NCBI GenBank assembly: GCA_029262915.1
Contig: JAJCYN010000242.1
Coordinates: forward strand, 1 to 8,301
Origin: Flavobacteriales bacterium
GTDB lineage: Bacteria; Bacteroidota; Bacteroidia; Flavobacteriales_E; Vicingaceae
Direction of reading: 5' to 3'
DNA length: 8,301 nucleotides
Both the position numbers and the translations under genes were made by a program. The notes beneath the pieces were generated by a model. It saw only the letters and a list, made by a program, of their open reading frames with translations. It was not told where the DNA came from and did not search any database. Positions 7,009-8,301 of the stretch are shown piece after piece (position 1 is the first letter of the stretch; each line of letters begins with the position of its first letter).

Positions 7009-7024
7009 AAGTTATTAATAACTT
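7009..7024. other. Perfect 16-bp palindrome upstream of the aminopeptidase gene
   Basis: AAGTTATTAATAACTT reads identically on both strands. It lies about 50 bp upstream of the aminopeptidase start and just beyond the rpmB terminator. Size and position would fit a dimeric regulator's binding site. It is entirely A/T except one G-C pair per arm, so it could be chance in this AT-rich DNA. Confidence 0.3.
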
Positions 7025-7042
7025 ATTGTAAATATTGAGCAT

Positions 7043-7070
7043 AAAAAAACGCTGCTACAATGTAACAGCG
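7043..7070 (-). terminator. Intrinsic terminator of rpmB
   Basis: In the minus-strand transcript, bases 7070-7050 form a hairpin with arms CGCTGUUAC and GUAGCAGCG (9 pairs, one of them U-G, 3-base loop), followed at once by seven U residues (7049-7043). It starts 25 bp after the rpmB stop codon. The U-tract lies only on the minus-strand side, so this is a one-way terminator for rpmB. It separates rpmB from the aminopeptidase gene. Confidence 0.88.
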
Positions 7071-7095
7071 CTTAAATAATAAAGTAAGCTCTTTA

Positions 7096-7329
7096 TTACA
7101 TATATCCTTTTGCTTTTGCCTCTTTAATACAGGCAGCAATTCCGTTTTTATTAATATTTCTGATAGCAGCACCAGATACTTTTAATGTAATCCACTTATC
7201 CTCTTCAGGGATAAAGAACTTTTTTGTTTGTAAGTTTGGATAAAACTTTCTTCTTGTTCTTCTTTTCGAGTGAGAAACATTATTACCCGTAATTACTTTC
7301 TTTCCTGTTAATTGACAAACTCTTGACAT
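7096..7329 (-). CDS. rpmB: 50S ribosomal protein L28
   Basis: L28 is a small basic protein of the large ribosomal subunit. The 77-residue product opens with MSRVCQLTGKK and GNNVSHSKRRTRRKF, the L28 signature, then PNLQTKKFF, and ends in KEAKAKGYM. The open frame extends upstream to 7392, but those 21 codons are not L28-like and the normal length is about 78, so ATG 7327-7329 is the start. A purine-rich run (AAGAGAAAAGAG) directly precedes it. In many Bacteroidota rpmB is followed by rpmG and a small DUF4295 gene; here neither is present, and a terminator comes directly after rpmB, so it appears to be a single-gene transcript. Divergent from icd across a gap holding a large inverted repeat. 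Confidence 0.96.
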   Translation of the reverse strand: MSRVCQLTGKKVITGNNVSHSKRRTRRKFYPNLQTKKFFIPEEDKWITLKVSGAAIRNINKNGIAACIKEAKAKGYM

Positions 7330-7357
7330 CTCTTTTCTCTTTAAAATTTGAGGACTG

Positions 7358-7389
7358 CAAAATAAATCATTTTTATTGGAATATTCAAA
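7358..7389 (-). promoter_or_regulatory. Candidate rpmB promoter
   Basis: On the minus strand, TTTG (7386-7389) is followed exactly 20 bp later by TTATTTTG (7358-7365), a 7-of-8 match to the Bacteroidota -7 element. The expected start near 7351 gives a leader of roughly 20-25 bases before ATG 7329. The promoter overlaps the open but non-L28 codons upstream, which further supports the internal start. Confidence 0.5.
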
Positions 7390-7416
7390 CAAATAAATGC
7401 GAATTATTTTATTATT

Positions 7417-7493
7417 GTCATTGCGAGGAACGAAGTAATCTTGTTAAACTTTTGTAGTTGTTTTGTTAAGATTGCTTCGTTCCTCGCAATGAC
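7417..7493. repeat. 77-bp near-perfect inverted repeat, dispersed-palindrome type
   Basis: Two 26-bp arms (7417-7442 and 7468-7493), the left beginning GTCATTGCGAGGAACGAAG, are reverse complements except at one position (T7436 against G7474, a wobble pair in plus-strand RNA). A 25-base AT-rich spacer separates them. The arms are much richer in G+C than the surroundings. From memory, the core CATTGCGAGGAACGAAG recurs as intergenic palindromes in many bacterial genomes, including Bacteroidota. It codes for nothing and I see no flanking target duplication. It lies between two divergent promoters, so a terminator role is unlikely; a MITE- or REP-like mobile palindrome fits best. Confidence 0.88.
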
Positions 7494-7511
7494 GTACTTT
7501 TTTAGAGGATT

Positions 7512-8301
<790 letters not shown>

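Noticed and set aside
7330..7392. 21-codon upstream extension of rpmB
   Set aside because: The residues do not match L28, the total would exceed the family length, and the candidate promoter lies inside this stretch.
7417..7493. The 77-bp inverted repeat as a terminator or part of a CRISPR array
   Set aside because: It lies upstream of two divergent genes with no T-tract directly after the stem, and there is only one unit with no spacer series.

Overview
The window is an AT-rich piece of chromosome (about one third G+C by eye) from a member of the Bacteroidota, most likely a flavobacterium-like lineage. Three things suggest this: protein wording in RodA, RecQ and L28; candidate promoters of the Bacteroidota type (TTTG, about 20 bp, TAnnTTTG) instead of the usual -35/-10; and weak or absent Shine-Dalgarno sequences before the genes. 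It is mainly a housekeeping region. I found no phage, insertion sequence, CRISPR array, toxin-antitoxin pair, tRNA or rRNA.

Layout. Positions 1-63 hold the last 20 codons of a gene that overlaps rodA by the four bases ATGA; by context it is probably the PBP2 gene mrdA. The rodA gene (60-1592) encodes an enlarged SEDS peptidoglycan polymerase. It converges on a KpsF/GutQ-type arabinose-5-phosphate isomerase gene (kdsD, minus strand), which makes the precursor of Kdo for lipopolysaccharide. kdsD is divergent from recQ (2692-4899), a DNA helicase with the full RecQ domain set plus a C-terminal extension. Ten bases after recQ comes a short lipoprotein gene of unknown function, probably in the same transcript.

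The right half contains, on the minus strand, a secreted M24 Xaa-Pro aminopeptidase (5548-6957) and ribosomal protein L28 (rpmB, 7096-7329), which has its own promoter and a clear intrinsic terminator. Divergent from rpmB, and running off the end of the window, is the first third of a monomeric NADP-dependent isocitrate dehydrogenase gene (icd, from 7602).

The genes do not form one pathway. Left to right they serve envelope growth (PBP2/RodA), lipopolysaccharide precursor supply (KdsD), DNA repair (RecQ), periplasmic or extracellular peptide turnover, translation and the TCA cycle. The features most worth a second look lie between and inside them: a 77-bp near-perfect palindrome (7417-7493) inserted between the rpmB and icd promoters, a GC-rich hairpin at the aminopeptidase stop codon, a perfect 16-bp palindrome upstream of the aminopeptidase, and an unusual charged insertion next to the predicted catalytic region of RodA.
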